Shown here: positions 61,589 to 64,000 of the stretch, in pieces | How positions within the stretch are numbered: position 1 is the stretch's first letter | Layout of the letters: every line of letters starts with the position of its first letter | Assembly (NCBI RefSeq): GCF_021134715.1 | Contig: NC_060026.1 | Coordinates: 15,615,001 to 15,679,000 of the forward strand | Reading direction: 5' to 3' | DNA from: Daphnia pulex | Taxonomy: Eukaryota; Arthropoda; Branchiopoda; Diplostraca; Daphniidae | Length of the DNA stretch: 64,000 bases | The notes under the pieces: model-generated | Databases searched by the model: none | Told to the model about the DNA's origin: nothing | The model's input: the letters and a program-made list of their open reading frames with translations, nothing else | Position numbers and translations under genes: made by a program

Positions 61589-63402
61589 TTAGTAGGTATA
61601 ACTTTCTTCATATTCAAGACAAAATCCAGTATTGGCTATGTCGGCAATGGCTTGAATGATAGGCGGATTGAAATCCACCGCACATTCGGTGTGATCGGTT
61701 CGGTAGGTCATTCTAAATGGTTTCATCGAAGCTGTAAATAAAGATTAAAGCGTGAAGAGTTCAGAAAACAATAAACATAAAAACGTCAAATTATAACTTA
61801 CTGCACACTTTGACACTAGTGGCTAAACCAGGAATAAAAGCCGTGGCTGAATCCAATAAGAACCCCGGAGATGGATTCAGTTCGTTTCCACAAAAACGAT
61901 CGGCCTCGATTCCGGTGATGGGATCTCGACCACTGGCGATCAGAAGGAAATCGTACAGGCACGTCGCTGTTTGGGGCTGTGTATATTGCGGATCGCTTAT
62001 CAATGTTCCTGCGGCTGAGTGTGTAGCAGCAATGGCGGCGTAATGGCTGCCGACAGAAGCCAATCCGCCAGCAGCCAGTATTGCCGGTGGTGTAGTTATG
62101 GAGAAGGCGTCACCACCGTTCGTCACTGAACATACCGAAAGACACAACTGGTTGGCTTTCTATAAATTAGCACAAAGCATAAACAAATTTATTACATTTT
62201 GTCTGAATATTTCAAAAATTATGAATACCTTATGTGACACTAGTTCCGCCCGGAAGCAAATATTGTAGTTTTGGTTGTTGAGTTGACGAGTTGTTGTGCT
62301 GGCGACATCCTGCCAATTGAAAGAGCTGACTTTTCCAGTATGAGACGTAAAGTACTGGAGACAATCCTTGGGAGCTGTTAGATATTAACATACAAAATTG
62401 AAACTGTTGCGAATCTAATTACTTGATTGTTCAAAGTGATACCTAAATAAGAAGCCTCGCAGGGAAGCAAAGCGATTTTTATGTTCCACGAACGCTCGCA
62501 TGTTTCCGTTCCAAAATCGAACAAAAGTTGGATGTCGGTAGGAGCATCAGCAGACGACGAGACATCAAGGTACACTACAGAACATTTTTAAGACAACAAA
62601 AATTTCAAAAGTTGTGTAAGAGTTTCTTACTGTGCTGTCCACTGTTGTCTCCACAAATTGTTGGTGCCGCGGTTGCAGATCCGAAAACGTCAAATGTGTC
62701 CATACAAGTTCCGTCAGTTGGCTGTGCAGTTGTGAATGACACAAAGTTCAAACTGAAAAACAAATGGAAATTAACTTATTAATCTTTTCTTACATAACAT
62801 GCGGGTTTTAACTCACCGGACTTGACAAATGGGTTTCTTCTGTTTACTATCCAAACTGACAGTCAGTGCACAAGTGGAGGAACGGCCGACACCAGTGGAC
62901 GGAGATTGCCAATAAGTGTTGTTGAGACTAACCGTTCGCTCACAAGTATTGATCACATCTGTTCAGATAAATTAAAAGCAATGTTAATCATCATTTAATT
63001 TAAAAGTCGACGTCGTTAATACAGAGAAATGTGGGATGAACTTACTGACGCAACAAACTTTCCCGTTGTGACAGGAACCGCCAGATCGGCCACCAGACAA
63101 GACACAAGCGATTTTTTGAGTGCAGATTCCAGTTTGGCCGCTGGATGTAGTACAGGCGACGAAGGGGTTCCGCTGTTTGTAGAAATGTTTCTCTGTATTT
63201 TCCAATAGAATTTAAAATTGTTATTGCAAGAAAACCAAAATATATTTTAAGGAATACTAAGATAGTAATGCAAGAAGGGGCCGTGATGATAAGGAATTTC
63301 CGGATGGCTCAAATCAGCCACTGGATACAACACGAAATCATCTTCTTGTCCGATGATAGAGGCGACAATAAAGCAGCTGCACAGCAATAACGAAGCAATC
63401 AT
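61589..63402 (-). CDS. secreted clip-like/CUB-domain protein (copy B)
   Basis: Eight exons on the minus strand (63258-63402, 63046-63192, 62817-62958, 62631-62752, 62443-62574, 62229-62374, 61802-62159, 61589-61731) give 444 residues. A signal peptide (MIASLLLCSCFIVASIIG) precedes a cysteine module (ACTTSSGQTGIC to GKVCCV) and two CUB-type regions ending CLYDFLLIASGRD, DRFCGN and NTGFCLEYEE. From the cysteine module onward, exon borders and phases equal those of copy A at 945-3239. Copy A has an extra N-terminal exon and a longer, Asn/Leu-rich linker. It is secreted, with no membrane segment. The two genes face inward from opposite ends of the window, 58 kb apart. Confidence 0.85.
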
Positions 63403-63440
63403 TTTGTAGACTGTTTCTTGTTTTGCATCAAACAGAATCC

Positions 63441-63449
63441 TTTTATATA
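63441..63449 (-). promoter_or_regulatory. TATA box of CUB copy B
   Basis: GTATATAAAA on the minus strand, about 40 bp upstream of the ATG at 63402. A near-perfect C/EBP half-palindrome ATTGCGCAAA lies at 63526-63535, about 80 bp further upstream. Confidence 0.55.
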
Positions 63450-63856
63450 CCCAAGCACATAGGCGTGGTCTATCTCGCCCCATTTTCAAGATGTACCGCA
63501 CCAACAGTACCGGTAACATTTATCAATTGCGCAAAATTGATCGCATTACACAGCATTGCTATTAAAAGGCGACTGAGTTATGGCATTCTCCGCTCCTCTT
63601 CCTGGTCTCTTCCTTTGTCTTCTGATCGAATCTGAAAAAGAAAAAAAATCTAATTCGGGAAGTCTATTTTCGGCCGTTATCTTTCACACGGCGGCGTTGT
63701 TAGTTTGCCATCAGAGTTGCTCAATACACGAAACAAGACAGTCGATTTTCTATCAAGTAAGTATACAGAGACTGTGTCTCTCACGGCAAAAGCCATCCAA
63801 ATGTCCTGTGACCACATAAATTTCGATGGCGGAGAGAATGGCGAAACACGCACGAT

Positions 63857-64000
63857 CTATTTGGCTTTCATCGCTTCAGTTTCTATCAATTTTAAGATCA
63901 TTTGTGCAAAGAGTTCTTTGAACGGAGTTGGTCCGTCTATTTTGGGAACCAAGACAGATTCTTGTTTGATGCGAAAATTGAATTCCTCATCATCAAACAA
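63857..64000 (-). CDS. last exon of an unidentified gene, cut by the window end
   Basis: An open minus-strand frame enters from the right edge and runs 47 codons to TAG at 63857-63859. It reads FDDEEFNFRIKQESVLVPKI, then DGPTPFKELFAQMILKLIE and ends TEAMKAK. Codon use and composition are protein-like, with a charged helical end. I do not recognise the family from this piece alone. The gene ends about 400 bp upstream of CUB copy B and is transcribed in the same direction. Confidence 0.6.
   Translation of the reverse strand: MFDDEEFNFRIKQESVLVPKIDGPTPFKELFAQMILKLIETEAMKAK

Noticed and set aside
1-64000. CRISPR arrays, bacterial operons, riboswitches
   Set aside because: The window is a eukaryotic nuclear sequence with spliced genes; no regularly spaced direct repeats with unique spacers were seen. 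The only clear tandem array is the 54-bp repeat at 42364-42520.

Overview
The window looks like nuclear DNA of a branchiopod crustacean, most likely a water flea (Daphnia or a close relative). The reasons are many short GT-AG introns of about 45-100 bases, AT-rich spacers, animal gene families (sestrin, MTF-1, calcipressin, spermine synthase, SDE2), a full-length animal glutamate synthase, and paired secreted CUB-type proteins. The organism call is inference; no database was searched. Exon joins given here were worked out by hand from GT/AG signals and reading phase. Every multi-exon product listed as a firm gene closes in frame.

Left part (1-20 kb): a secreted clip-like/CUB protein (945-3239) sits between two copies of an old direct repeat. 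Next come a candidate small secreted peptide (6110-7173), a probably decayed multi-exon gene with two in-frame TAG codons (9709-10610), and a MATH-BTB protein (11153-12322). A minus-strand spliced locus of unclear type (about 14.9-15.8 kb) follows with an ETS-site-rich repeat, then two tandem GNAT acetyltransferases (16927-17708 and 19466-20240). A young, small copia-type LTR element lies between the two GNAT genes.

Middle (20-44 kb): SDE2 and MTF-1 are head to head with 166 bp between start codons. NADH/NADPH glutamate synthase (GOGAT; 25 coding exons, 2075 codons) fills 24790-33749 on the minus strand. About 11 kb of AT-rich DNA without a recognisable host gene separates it from sestrin. 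A broken copia-type element with matching LTRs lies in that spacer.

Right part (44-64 kb): sestrin (44645-50205), then calcipressin/RCAN and spermine synthase head to head. A gene-poor stretch (54.8-61.5 kb) holds weak candidate small genes, a piggyBac-like MITE, and a second, decayed copy of the 15-16 kb spliced locus with its ETS-rich repeat. A second clip-like/CUB gene (61589-63402, minus) and the last exon of an unidentified minus-strand gene at the right edge close the window.

Functionally, several genes deal with nutrients and stress: GOGAT (glutamate formation), sestrin (amino-acid and oxidative stress signalling to TORC1), MTF-1 (metal response), spermine synthase (polyamines) and RCAN (calcineurin control). 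Nothing in the sequence shows that they act as one system. The least explained signals are the duplicated spliced loci at about 15-16 kb and 59-60.7 kb.
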